A stretch of 12,791 nt of DNA from Rhodobacterales bacterium (GCA_013298675.1 JAAFIJ010000046.1:1-12791), one strand, 5' to 3'; positions 1 through 6,972 are shown, counted from the stretch's first letter. Program-made: numbers and translations. The notes: generated from the sequence alone by a model not told the origin.

Positions 1-103
1 GATTCCGCGATAATCGGACACCCAATTGTCGTTTTTTGACAGGGCATAGGCTGGGAAAAGGCCATAGTTGTACGGGGCAACAGGCATTAGAAAGAGGTGT
101 GGT
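1..103. other. Left edge, no confident gene; possible partial minus-strand ORF and -35-like element
   Basis: No gene can be assigned with confidence. A minus-strand reading frame starting with ATG at position 87 stays open to the window edge (29 codons, beginning MPVAPYNYGLFPAY). Its residue composition is believable, but it would start only 16 bases from the + strand gene at 104 and has no visible ribosome binding site. On the + strand, one frame ends with TGA at 37-39. Another ends with TGA at 105-107, overlapping the next start codon as ATGA, but its composition looks like a shadow frame. A consensus-like TTGACA lies at 36-41 and could be a -35 element for the 104 gene, but no good -10 box sits at the right distance. 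Confidence 0.25.
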
Positions 104-1036
104 ATGACAATTGTGGTTCAAGTTTCAGCAGGTCCCGGCAATTGGGAGCGTTATCACGCGCCGCTGACCCAAGCGTTGCTGGATGTAGGAATTGACGCCA
201 CCGTCACTCAAACCGCCGCACCTGAGACAGTTGATTATCTGGTCTATGCGCCTTCATCCCCGCTACAGGATTTCACCGCCTTTAACCGTTGCAAAGCCGT
301 ACTTAGCCTTTGGGCCGGGGTGGAACGCGTGGTGGGGAACCCAACACTGACGCAACCGCTGTGCCGCATGGTCGATCCGGCACTGACCCAAGGCATGATC
401 GAATGGGTGACAGGCCATAGTTTGCGCCATCATCTGAACTTGGATCAGTATATCAACAATCCAGACCGGATCTGGAATCCCGAATGCCCACCTTTGGCCA
501 GTGAACGTGTGATTGCCATGCTGGGTATTGGTGCGCTGGGGCAGGCCTGCGCGCAATCTTTGCGCAGTTTGGGATTTCACGTTTTGGGCTGGAGCAGAGC
601 CGCCAAAGTGATCGATGGGATACAGTGTTATCACGGTGACGACGGGCTGAAATCTGTTCTGCAACAAGCCCAGATCGTGGTGACCTTGCTGCCAAAGACA
701 GCCGAGACTGAAAACATCCTGAACGCGCGCGCGCTTGGTTGGCTGCCGCAGGGCGCGGTGATTTTGAACCCGGGCCGTGGGGCCTTGATTGATGACGATG
801 CTTTGCTTGCGGCACTTGCGACGGGACAGGTTGCACATGCAACTTTGGATGTGTTCCGGGTAGAACCCTTGCCACTTGATCACCCCTTTTGGGCGCACCC
901 GCAGGTCACAGTCACGCCGCACATTGCCGCAGATACCCGGCCCGCGACCTCTGCAAAAGTATTGGCAGAGAACATTCGCAGGGGTGAGGCGCATGAGCCG
1001 TTCCTACATCTGGTAGACCGCCATCAAGGATATTAG
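104..1036 (+). CDS. ghrA: GhrA-like glyoxylate/hydroxypyruvate reductase (D-2-hydroxyacid dehydrogenase)
   Basis: Predicted cytoplasmic NAD(P)H-dependent reductase of 2-oxoacids such as glyoxylate and hydroxypyruvate. The 310-residue protein has the family layout: a divergent N-terminal catalytic half, a Rossmann dinucleotide site GIGALGQ at 141-147, then the catalytic Arg in NPGRGALID (Arg225), Glu in LDVFRVEPLP (Glu254) and His in TPHIAADTRP (His273). The VEPLP...DHPFW...TPHIAA pattern resembles E. coli GhrA more than PGDH or GyaR types. The start at ATG 104 is preferred over an in-frame TTG at 68 because GAGG at 94-97 is well spaced from it and family homology begins there. It converges on the RpiR regulator with only nine bases between the stop codons. 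Its job may be linked to the amine cluster beyond that regulator (glyoxylate from glycine), but this is inference; exact substrate preference cannot be read from sequence. Confidence 0.88.
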   Translation: MTIVVQVSAGPGNWERYHAPLTQALLDVGIDATVTQTAAPETVDYLVYAPSSPLQDFTAFNRCKAVLSLWAGVERVVGNPTLTQPLCRMVDPALTQGMIEWVTGHSLRHHLNLDQYINNPDRIWNPECPPLASERVIAMLGIGALGQACAQSLRSLGFHVLGWSRAAKVIDGIQCYHGDDGLKSVLQQAQIVVTLLPKTAETENILNARALGWLPQGAVILNPGRGALIDDDALLAALATGQVAHATLDVFRVEPLPLDHPFWAHPQVTVTPHIAADTRPATSAKVLAENIRRGEAHEPFLHLVDRHQGY

Positions 1037-1045
1037 CGGCGACGA

Positions 1046-1915
1046 TTAGCGCGACCGGCGAAAGAACCGGGTTCGGGTATAAAGCTCTTCCAGCCGCTTC
1101 ATCCGCTTTTCGGTCGCATCCCATTGCAAGTCTTGCACTGCGGCCAAAAGCGTCTCTACCAACACCATCAAGGTCACGTTGGAATCCCACGCCGAGGGTG
1201 CCTCGGTGTGACATGCCAAAGTGTAGGTGGCGTGCTGCACCGCAGGCGAGACCCAGCGATCTGTGATCAGAATAATCTCCGCCCCCTGCTCACGCGCAAT
1301 CTCGGCAAACTGAAGGACCGCGTTTTCATATCGGCGGATGTCGAAAACCACCAACACATCCCCAGGTTTCAGGTCAATCAGGGCTGTCGGCCATGTCGAG
1401 GAACTGTCTGACAACAACGTGACATCAGAACGAACAACCTTCAACAAAGACGTAAAGTAATCCGCCATCGAATGGGTGATCCGCCCGCCCATTGCAAACA
1501 CATGTCGATCGGCCGTGGCCAATAACTTTGCGGCGGCGTCAAATTCGGCATGATCAATCTGGCCAAAGGTCGCTTGCAAATTGGCCATCACGGCATCGGC
1601 AAACAAGTTCAAAACATGGCTTTTGGGAACGCCCGTCGCCCATCGGTCGTGTTTGGCAATGGGTGAGACAAGCATCGCCTCGACTTCACCGCGAAGCGAG
1701 TTTTGAAAATCCGGATAGCCTTTGTACCCCAGCTTTTGCGCAAGACGCACCACTGTCGGCGTAGAAACCAAGGCCGCCTTCGCAAGTTGGGTGATCGATC
1801 CCAGGGCCGCAACCGGGTAATGCGACAGAATATGCGCGGCCAATTGACGTTCGGCGCGCGTCAGGCCCTGCAAGGCCGCCCGCAATTGCTCGTCAACCGG
1901 AATCGCATCGACCAT
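1046..1915 (-). CDS. MurR/RpiR family transcriptional regulator (HTH_6 + SIS)
   Basis: A 289-residue DNA-binding regulator. Residues about 1-78 form the RpiR-type helix-turn-helix domain (LTRAERQLAAHIL, then the recognition region STPTVVRLAQKLGYKGYPDF). Residues about 125-260 form a SIS domain (HVFAMGGRITHSMADYF and LILITDR-like strand IILITDRWVSP). In many family members the SIS domain binds phosphosugars through a Ser-x-Ser-Gly-x-Thr stretch; here the equivalent strand reads VVFDIRRYENA, so the ligand is probably not a phosphosugar. The start at 1915 gives the usual family length. The open frame extends upstream, but that part does not look like protein and the ATG at 1942 lacks a ribosome binding site; a GGGGG run about nine bases before 1915 is the only purine-rich candidate. 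It is divergent from the hydrolase/ligase operon and is its likely regulator. Confidence 0.9.
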   Translation of the reverse strand: MVDAIPVDEQLRAALQGLTRAERQLAAHILSHYPVAALGSITQLAKAALVSTPTVVRLAQKLGYKGYPDFQNSLRGEVEAMLVSPIAKHDRWATGVPKSHVLNLFADAVMANLQATFGQIDHAEFDAAAKLLATADRHVFAMGGRITHSMADYFTSLLKVVRSDVTLLSDSSSTWPTALIDLKPGDVLVVFDIRRYENAVLQFAEIAREQGAEIILITDRWVSPAVQHATYTLACHTEAPSAWDSNVTLMVLVETLLAAVQDLQWDATEKRMKRLEELYTRTRFFRRSR

Positions 1916-1946
1916 CACGCCAAACCCCCAAAATCCGACCATATGT

Positions 1947-1963
1947 AAGCATGCGCTATGCTT
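1947..1963. promoter_or_regulatory. Perfect 6+5+6 palindrome upstream of the RpiR gene, candidate operator
   Basis: AAGCAT (1947-1952) and ATGCTT (1958-1963) are exact inverted repeats with a five-base spacer, 31 bases upstream of the regulator start codon at 1915. A weak minus-strand promoter (TTTCCA, 17 bases, TTACAT) would place this dyad in its spacer, as expected for autorepression. The symmetry is seen; binding by the RpiR protein is inferred. Confidence 0.45.
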
Positions 1964-1993
1964 TTTGGAAACATCGTAACAGCCGCGCGCAAA

Positions 1994-2010
1994 AAGAAAC
2001 ATTCTTGACA
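1994..2010 (+). promoter_or_regulatory. TTGACA -35-like element overlapped by AAGAA-ACA-TTCTT dyad
   Basis: TTGACA at 2005-2010 is a consensus -35 hexamer facing the hydrolase gene at 2064. No convincing -10 is seen at 16-18 bases. It overlaps a 13-base palindrome, AAGAA ACA TTCTT (1994-2006). The heptamer GAAACAT occurs here (1996-2002) and again at 1968-1974, 28 bases apart on the same strand. Together with the 1947-1963 palindrome this makes the divergent gap a plausible control region for both the regulator and the catabolic genes. Confidence 0.35.
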
Positions 2011-2063
2011 GAACCGTGCCAAAACGAGACGCTTGCGGTGCAATCAAAGGCGACTCGTCACAT

Positions 2064-2852
2064 ATGGCACTTTCAACCTCGCGACCATCAACACAGCGTT
2101 TTGACCCGGTGATCGAACATCCGGACGCGAAGGGGCGGTTCATTTTTGTGTGTGAGCACGCATCAAACATGATCCCGGCTGAATGGGGTGATTTGGGTCT
2201 GACCGCAGAGCAACGCATGGCGCATATCGCGTGGGATCCGGGTGCATTGGCGGTGTCTCGCAAACTGGCGGAGCTGATGGACGGTGTGGTGATCCACGCG
2301 CCGGTCAGCCGTTTGGTTTATGACTGCAACCGCGCGCCGGATAAGGCCAGTGCAATGCCAGAAACGTCTGAAATTTATGATGTTTCCGGAAATCGCAATA
2401 TATCGTCGCAGGAGCGTTTGCGCCGGACCGAGGCTGTTTACTTGCCATGGGCCAACGGCTTGCACAATCTGATTGCGGGACGCATTGCCCTGGGCTTGCG
2501 TCCAGTGATCGTAACGGTGCATTCGTTTACACCCGTCTATCAAGGCAAGCAAAGGCACGTGGAATTCGGGGTCATTCACGACAACGATCTTAGTTTGGCG
2601 GTGGCAATTCAGGCTGCTGCGTCAAAACACACGCGGCTGCATACGAAATTGAACGCGCCCTATTCAGCGGCGGATGATGTCACGCATACATTGCGCGCCC
2701 AAGCCCTGCCTTACGGGTTGCCGAATGCCATGCTTGAACTTCGCAATGATCTGATTGCGACAAAATCTACCCAAAATGAGATGGCGGAACTTCTTGCACC
2801 GATTTTGAACATGGGATTGGTGGAAATTCAGCGTCAAGCAAAAGCCAGTTAA
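2064..2852 (+). CDS. N-formylglutamate amidohydrolase family hydrolase
   Basis: A 262-residue member of the N-formylglutamate amidohydrolase (FGase, PF05013) family: cytoplasmic, metal-dependent amide hydrolases. Visible family signatures are FVCEHASNMIP (residues 28-38, with His32), AWDPGA (57-61), the Arg/Asp cluster SRLVYDCNR (82-90), the VTVHSFTPVY segment (151-159, His153) and LELRNDL (224-230). The classic role is the last step of the five-step histidine pathway, but no hut genes are nearby. It instead leads a set containing a glutamine-synthetase-like ligase and two dehydrogenases, so it may hydrolyse a gamma-glutamyl amide to glutamate plus an amino acid (inference). Start: ATG 2064 is preferred, with AAAGG 14-18 bases upstream being a poor fit; an in-frame GTG at 2016 would add 16 residues. 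The ligase follows after a 101-base gap. Confidence 0.85.
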   Translation: MALSTSRPSTQRFDPVIEHPDAKGRFIFVCEHASNMIPAEWGDLGLTAEQRMAHIAWDPGALAVSRKLAELMDGVVIHAPVSRLVYDCNRAPDKASAMPETSEIYDVSGNRNISSQERLRRTEAVYLPWANGLHNLIAGRIALGLRPVIVTVHSFTPVYQGKQRHVEFGVIHDNDLSLAVAIQAAASKHTRLHTKLNAPYSAADDVTHTLRAQALPYGLPNAMLELRNDLIATKSTQNEMAELLAPILNMGLVEIQRQAKAS

Positions 2853-2953
2853 TCCAGCCGAGAACATTTGCTTTTTTGAACCTAGGGACAAGGTCCCTGT
2901 ACGAAAAGTACCCCGATACGTGATCAGAACGTGGGGTTAAAAGGATTTGTGAA
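2853..2953 (+). promoter_or_regulatory. Gap with dyad AGGGAC-AAG-GTCCCT and a TGCTTTTTTGAA motif, upstream of the ligase
   Basis: A perfect six-base inverted repeat, AGGGAC (2884-2889) and GTCCCT (2893-2898), has a three-base loop. It is followed by no T-run, so it resembles an operator more than a terminator. Just before it, TGCTTTTTTGAA (2869-2880) matches TGCTTTTTGGAA at 1959-1970 in the regulator-hydrolase gap in 11 of 12 bases. Near the ligase start, AAGGA at 2941-2945 is a good ribosome binding site, eight bases before ATG 2954. The gap could hold a second promoter or a shared operator. Confidence 0.35.
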
Positions 2954-4318
2954 ATGCCAGGAAATTTAACACTAGAGCAGCTAAGGGTCGCGGTCAAAGC
3001 TGGTGAGATTGATACCGTGCTGGTCGCCGGCATCGATATGCAGGGCCGTTTGGTGGGCAAGCGGTTCCATGCGCAGTTCTTTGTGGATGGCGGTTGGGAA
3101 GAGACTCACTGCTGCAACTATCTGCTTGCTGTCGACATGGATATGACCACGGTTCAGGGCTATGCGTCGTCAAACTGGCAATCAGGTTACGGTGACCATA
3201 TTCTTAAGACCGATATGAGCACGCTGCGCCGGGTGCCGTGGCTGGAAGGCACGGCAATGGTATTGGCGGATACGTTGGACCACCATCACAACCCCGTGCC
3301 GCATGCGCCGCGCAACATCCTGAAACGGCAAGTAGAGCGCGCGAACGCCATGGGCTTTGACGCGATGATGGCCACCGAGCTTGAGTTCTATCTGTTTGAA
3401 AACAGCTACGAATCCTTGCGAGACAGCAACTACACTGGTCTGAAAGCGGTTTCCGCATATAACGAAGACTACCACATCTTCCAGACCACCAAGGAAGAGG
3501 GCGTGATGCGTGCCATCCGCAACGGCTTGTTCGGGGCCGGTGTGGCAATCGAGAATTCCAAGGGTGAGGCAGACGCGGGCCAAGAAGAGGTGAACTACCG
3601 CTACTCTGACGCGCTTGATACCGCTGACAACCATTCGATCGTCAAGCATGGCATCAAAGAAATTGCCTGGACCAAGGGCAAGTCTGTGACATTTATGGCC
3701 AAGTATGATCACCGCCGCGCGGGATCATCGTCGCATTGCCACCAATCCTTGTGGACCAAAGACGGTAAGCCCGCCTTTGAGGATAAGAACGACGAGCACG
3801 GTATGAGCCAGTTGATGAAGCATTACATCGCGGGGCAACTGGCCTATGCGCGCGAAATGACGGTGTTTCTGGCGCCCTATGTGAACAGCTACAAGCGGTT
3901 CACCATCGGGATGTTCGCGCCGACCAAAGCAGTGTGGTCAGCCGATAACCGCACAGCAGGGTTCCGCGTGTGCGGCGCGCACAGCAAAGCGATCCGAGTG
4001 GAATGCCGTATCCCGGGTTCGGATGTGAACCCCTATCTGGTTTGCGCGGCACTACTTGCAGCGGGGATTGCCGGGATCGAGCAAAAGCTGGCGCTAGAGC
4101 CCGAAATGAAGGGCGACATGTATGCAGCAGGCGGCGTTCGCGAAATCCCCAAGAACCTGCGCGAAGCGGCTGATCTGTTGAACGGCTCTGCCATGTTCCG
4201 CGCGGCCTTTGGCGACGACGTGGTGGATCATTACCACCACGCGGCGCAGTGGGAAATTTCAGAGGCTGACCGCGTTGTCACAGACTATGAAATTCAACGC
4301 CTGATGGAGCGTGCGTAA
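2954..4318 (+). CDS. Glutamine synthetase family protein, probable gamma-glutamyl amine/amino-alcohol ligase
   Basis: ATP-dependent ligase of the glutamine synthetase fold, 454 residues, predicted to join the gamma-carboxyl of glutamate to an amine. Catalytic-domain motifs are intact in order: metal/substrate Glu in TELEFYLFE (141-149), GEADAGQEEVNYRY (204-217), TFMAKYD (246-252), the HxH motif in GSSSHCHQSLW (257-267), NSYKRF (311-316), and AIRVECRIPGSDVNPYL (346-362). The N-terminal half lacks the DGSS loop used for ammonium binding in true glutamine synthetase; the region reads THCCNYLLAVDMDM. No adenylylation-type NLY tail is seen. This points to PuuA/IpuC/GlnA4-like amine ligases rather than nitrogen assimilation. 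The neighbouring alcohol and aldehyde dehydrogenases favour an amino alcohol substrate such as ethanolamine (inference). AAGGA at 2941-2945 supports the start. Confidence 0.88.
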   Translation: MPGNLTLEQLRVAVKAGEIDTVLVAGIDMQGRLVGKRFHAQFFVDGGWEETHCCNYLLAVDMDMTTVQGYASSNWQSGYGDHILKTDMSTLRRVPWLEGTAMVLADTLDHHHNPVPHAPRNILKRQVERANAMGFDAMMATELEFYLFENSYESLRDSNYTGLKAVSAYNEDYHIFQTTKEEGVMRAIRNGLFGAGVAIENSKGEADAGQEEVNYRYSDALDTADNHSIVKHGIKEIAWTKGKSVTFMAKYDHRRAGSSSHCHQSLWTKDGKPAFEDKNDEHGMSQLMKHYIAGQLAYAREMTVFLAPYVNSYKRFTIGMFAPTKAVWSADNRTAGFRVCGAHSKAIRVECRIPGSDVNPYLVCAALLAAGIAGIEQKLALEPEMKGDMYAAGGVREIPKNLREAADLLNGSAMFRAAFGDDVVDHYHHAAQWEISEADRVVTDYEIQRLMERA

Positions 4319-4326
4319 AACTTTGG

Positions 4327-4354
4327 GGCGGGGGAATTGCCCCTCCGCCTTATT
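4327..4354 (+). terminator. GC-rich stem-loop with short T-rich tail after the ligase gene
   Basis: GGCGGGGG (4327-4334) can pair with CCTCCGCC (4342-4349), with one G-T wobble and a seven-base loop, followed by TTATT. It lies nine bases after the ligase stop and 63 bases before the aldehyde dehydrogenase start. It may be a weak terminator or attenuator that lowers expression of the downstream dehydrogenases, or an RNA stability element. Downstream, GACCAAT occurs twice (4355-4361, 4371-4377), and TTGACC at 4354-4359 is a possible -35 box for a separate promoter. Confidence 0.4.
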
Positions 4355-4416
4355 GACCAATTACCTGATAGACCAATAAATGGGGTGGCCACAGCGCGCA
4401 CCCAGAGGAACGACAT

Positions 4417-5796
4417 ATGAAGCCCATTCAACTTATTTCTCCGGTCGACGGTTCGGTTTACGCCGAGCGCACGCCCCTGACGCTCGAAGCCGCCGTTGCT
4501 GCCGCGGCGCGGGCCAAAGCCGCACAAAAGACCTGGGCCGCGCGCCCGTTGGCCGAGCGGATTGCCCTGGTCAAGGCCGCTGTGACCAAACTGAACGAAA
4601 TGACCCCGCAAGTCGTGGAAGAAATCGCTTGGCAGATGGGTCGCCCGACCCGTTATGGCGGCGAATTCGGCGGCGTTAACGCCCGCACGGACTATATGTC
4701 GCAAATTGCTGCCGAAACGCTTGCGCCACTGATGATTGAAGACAGCGACAAGTTCCGCCGCTATCTTGCACGCGAAGCCTTGGGCGTGGTCTTTATCATT
4801 GCCCCGTGGAATTATCCTTACCTGACCACGATCAACACACTGGTTCCGGCCCTGATTGCGGGCAACACAGTTGTCCTGAAGCACGCAAGCCAGACCATGC
4901 TGGTGGGCGAACGTTTGGCCGAGGCTTTCCATGCCGCAGGCATCCCGGCTGATGTGTTCCAAAACATCGTGTTGGACCACGCCACCACCGAACATCTGAT
5001 CGCCAGCCGCGCCTTTAACTTTGTCAACTTCACCGGATCGGTCGGTGGCGGTCAGGCGATAGAGCGCGCGGCGGCGGGCACGTTCACCCCCTTGGGTCTG
5101 GAACTGGGCGGCAAGGATCCGGGCTATGTCCGCGCTGACGCTAATCTGGATGCGGCCGTAGACACGTTGATGGACGGTGCGATGTTCAACGCAGGTCAAT
5201 GCTGCTGCGGAATCGAGCGCATTTATGTGCACGAAAGCCTTTACGATGCATTCGTCGAGAAAGCCGTAGCGTGGGTGAAAACTCTTAAACTGGGCAATCC
5301 GTTTGACCCCGAAACCACCATGGGTCCGATGGCCAACAAGCGGTTTGCCGCTGTGGTGCGCGGCCAGATCGCCGAGGCGGTTGCAGCCGGGGCAATACCG
5401 CTGATCGACCCCGCATTGTTCCCCGCCGATGATGGCGGCGCCTACCTTGCACCGCAGATTCTGGTCAACGTGGATCATTCGATGCGGGTGATGATGGAGG
5501 AATCCTTTGGCCCGGTTGTGGGCATCATGAAGGTCAGCTCTGACGCCGAGGCCGTCGCCTTGATGAACGACAGCCCTTACGGGCTGACAGCGTCGATCTG
5601 GACCCAAGATTACGAAACGGCCCAAGAAATTGGCCTTCAGATTGAAACTGGCACGGTGTTCATGAACCGCGCCGACTACCTTGATCCGGCCCTGTGCTGG
5701 ACGGGTTGCAAAGACACGGGGCGCGGCGGCAGCCTTTCCTATTTGGGTTTCCATTCGGTGACCCGTCCGAAATCATATCACCTAAAGAAAGTCTGA
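4417..5796 (+). CDS. NAD(P)-dependent aldehyde dehydrogenase
   Basis: A 459-residue aldehyde dehydrogenase of the ALDH superfamily, oxidising an aldehyde to a carboxylate in the cytoplasm. The cofactor-binding region IIAPWNYPYLTTINTLVPAL (127-146) and NFTGSVGGGQ (204-213), the general-base Glu in LELGGKDPG (Glu229) and the nucleophile in FNAGQCCCGIER (Cys263 by the GQxC rule, one of three consecutive cysteines) are all present, as is EESFGPVVG (361-369). AGAGG at 4404-4408 is well placed for ATG 4417. The alcohol dehydrogenase gene starts four bases after the stop, so the two are translationally coupled and probably act in sequence, alcohol to aldehyde to acid, most simply on a gamma-glutamylated intermediate made by the upstream ligase. 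The actual aldehyde cannot be read from the sequence. Confidence 0.93.
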   Translation: MKPIQLISPVDGSVYAERTPLTLEAAVAAAARAKAAQKTWAARPLAERIALVKAAVTKLNEMTPQVVEEIAWQMGRPTRYGGEFGGVNARTDYMSQIAAETLAPLMIEDSDKFRRYLAREALGVVFIIAPWNYPYLTTINTLVPALIAGNTVVLKHASQTMLVGERLAEAFHAAGIPADVFQNIVLDHATTEHLIASRAFNFVNFTGSVGGGQAIERAAAGTFTPLGLELGGKDPGYVRADANLDAAVDTLMDGAMFNAGQCCCGIERIYVHESLYDAFVEKAVAWVKTLKLGNPFDPETTMGPMANKRFAAVVRGQIAEAVAAGAIPLIDPALFPADDGGAYLAPQILVNVDHSMRVMMEESFGPVVGIMKVSSDAEAVALMNDSPYGLTASIWTQDYETAQEIGLQIETGTVFMNRADYLDPALCWTGCKDTGRGGSLSYLGFHSVTRPKSYHLKKV

Positions 5797-5800
5797 CATC

Positions 5801-6961
5801 ATGACCCATAGCGTTCCCAATCGGAACTGGTCCTACCCGACCGCGATCAAGTTTGGTGTGGGCCGGATCGCAGAACTGGCAGAGCATTGCGCAGCGGCAG
5901 GCGTTAAAAAGCCTCTGTTTGTGACGGATAAGGCATTGGCAAACCTGCCAATTACCGCTGAAGCCGTGGCGGTACTCAAGGCGGCAGGTCTTGGCACCGC
6001 GGTATTCTCAGAGGTCGATCCTAACCCGAACGAAACCAATATGGCAGACGGGATTAAGGCATACCTTGCTGGCGGCCATGACGGGGTTATCTGTTTTGGC
6101 GGTGGGTCTGCGCTCGATCTGGGCAAGATGATCGCGCTGATGGCGCATCAGCGCGCGGATCTGCTTGTCTGGGATCTGGAAGATGTCGATGACTGGTACA
6201 CCCGCGCGGATGCGTCCAAAATCGCACCGATCATTGCCGTGCCCACCACAGCAGGCACCGGGTCTGAAGTGGGCCGCGCCGGGGTTTTGACCAATTCCGT
6301 AACCCATAAGAAAAAGATCATTTTTCACCCCAAACTCTTGCCCGTGGTTGTGATTTGCGACCCTGCCCTGACCGTTGGTATGCCGCGTTTCATCACCGCA
6401 GGGACAGGTATGGACGCGCTTGCGCATTGCCTTGAGGCATATTGCAGCCCGTTCTATCACCCGATGAGCCAAGGCATCGCTTTGGAAGGCATGCGTTTGG
6501 TGTTTGAAAACCTGCCGCGCGTCTATTCGGACCCGAGCGATCTGGAAGCCCGCTCTCATATGATGAGTGCGGCCGCCATGGGTGCGGTAGCGTTCCAAAA
6601 GGGGTTGGGGGCGATTCATTCGCTTTCGCACCCTGTGGGCGCTGTTTACGGTACGCATCATGGCACCACCAACGCGGTCGTCATGCCAATGGTTCTGGAT
6701 TTCAACCGCAATATGATAGAGGCGCGCCTTGACAAGGCCGCAGCTTATATTGGCATCAAGGGTGGGTATGTAGGTTTCTACAAGGCTGTTCTCGCCTTGC
6801 GCAAAACCCTGAACATTCCAGAAAGTCTGACTGCGCTTGGGGTCAAGCGTGAGGATTTGGACATGCTGACCGATATGGCGCTGGAAGATCCGTCTTGCGG
6901 TGGCAACCCGGTTGTAATGACCAAGGAAAACACGCGCGCCCTGTTTGAGGCCTGTCTATAA
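5801..6961 (+). CDS. Iron-containing (group III) alcohol dehydrogenase
   Basis: A 386-residue member of the Fe-ADH family, which interconverts alcohols and aldehydes with NAD(P). Seen: the nucleotide-binding loop CFGGGSALDLGKM (98-110), PTTAGTGSEV (148-157), and the four metal ligands by comparison with E. coli FucO: Asp205 and His209 in GMDALAH, His273 in AIHSLSH and His287 in GTHHGTTNA, with FucO-like spacing (4 and 14). All are intact, so the enzyme is probably active. It starts four bases after the aldehyde dehydrogenase stop; AAAGAAAG just upstream, inside the end of that gene, is a weak ribosome binding site, consistent with coupling. In context it would oxidise the hydroxyl of a gamma-glutamylated amino alcohol (inference); a stand-alone short-chain alcohol or lactaldehyde role remains possible. 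Confidence 0.93.
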   Translation: MTHSVPNRNWSYPTAIKFGVGRIAELAEHCAAAGVKKPLFVTDKALANLPITAEAVAVLKAAGLGTAVFSEVDPNPNETNMADGIKAYLAGGHDGVICFGGGSALDLGKMIALMAHQRADLLVWDLEDVDDWYTRADASKIAPIIAVPTTAGTGSEVGRAGVLTNSVTHKKKIIFHPKLLPVVVICDPALTVGMPRFITAGTGMDALAHCLEAYCSPFYHPMSQGIALEGMRLVFENLPRVYSDPSDLEARSHMMSAAAMGAVAFQKGLGAIHSLSHPVGAVYGTHHGTTNAVVMPMVLDFNRNMIEARLDKAAAYIGIKGGYVGFYKAVLALRKTLNIPESLTALGVKREDLDMLTDMALEDPSCGGNPVVMTKENTRALFEACL

Positions 6962-6972
6962 CACGGCAATCT

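Noticed and set aside
263..994. 243-codon open frame antisense to ghrA
   Set aside because: Composition and lack of motifs are those of a shadow of the well-supported + strand reductase.
1916..2263. N-terminal extension of the RpiR regulator up to 2263
   Set aside because: It would run through the divergent promoter region and into the hydrolase gene, and its sequence is not protein-like; the family length fits a start at 1915.
2954..4318. GmaS, gamma-glutamylmethylamide synthetase of methylamine use
   Set aside because: The N-terminus does not resemble GmaS as remembered, and no mgs or mgd genes are beside it.
4294..5754. 486-codon open frame antisense to the aldehyde dehydrogenase
   Set aside because: It lies opposite a clear, motif-complete aldehyde dehydrogenase and its translation is rich in Arg, His, Gly and Cys with no recognisable domain; a high-GC shadow frame.
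6008..6661. 217-codon open frame antisense to the alcohol dehydrogenase
   Set aside because: Opposite a gene with all four metal ligands intact; no domain or ribosome binding site seen.
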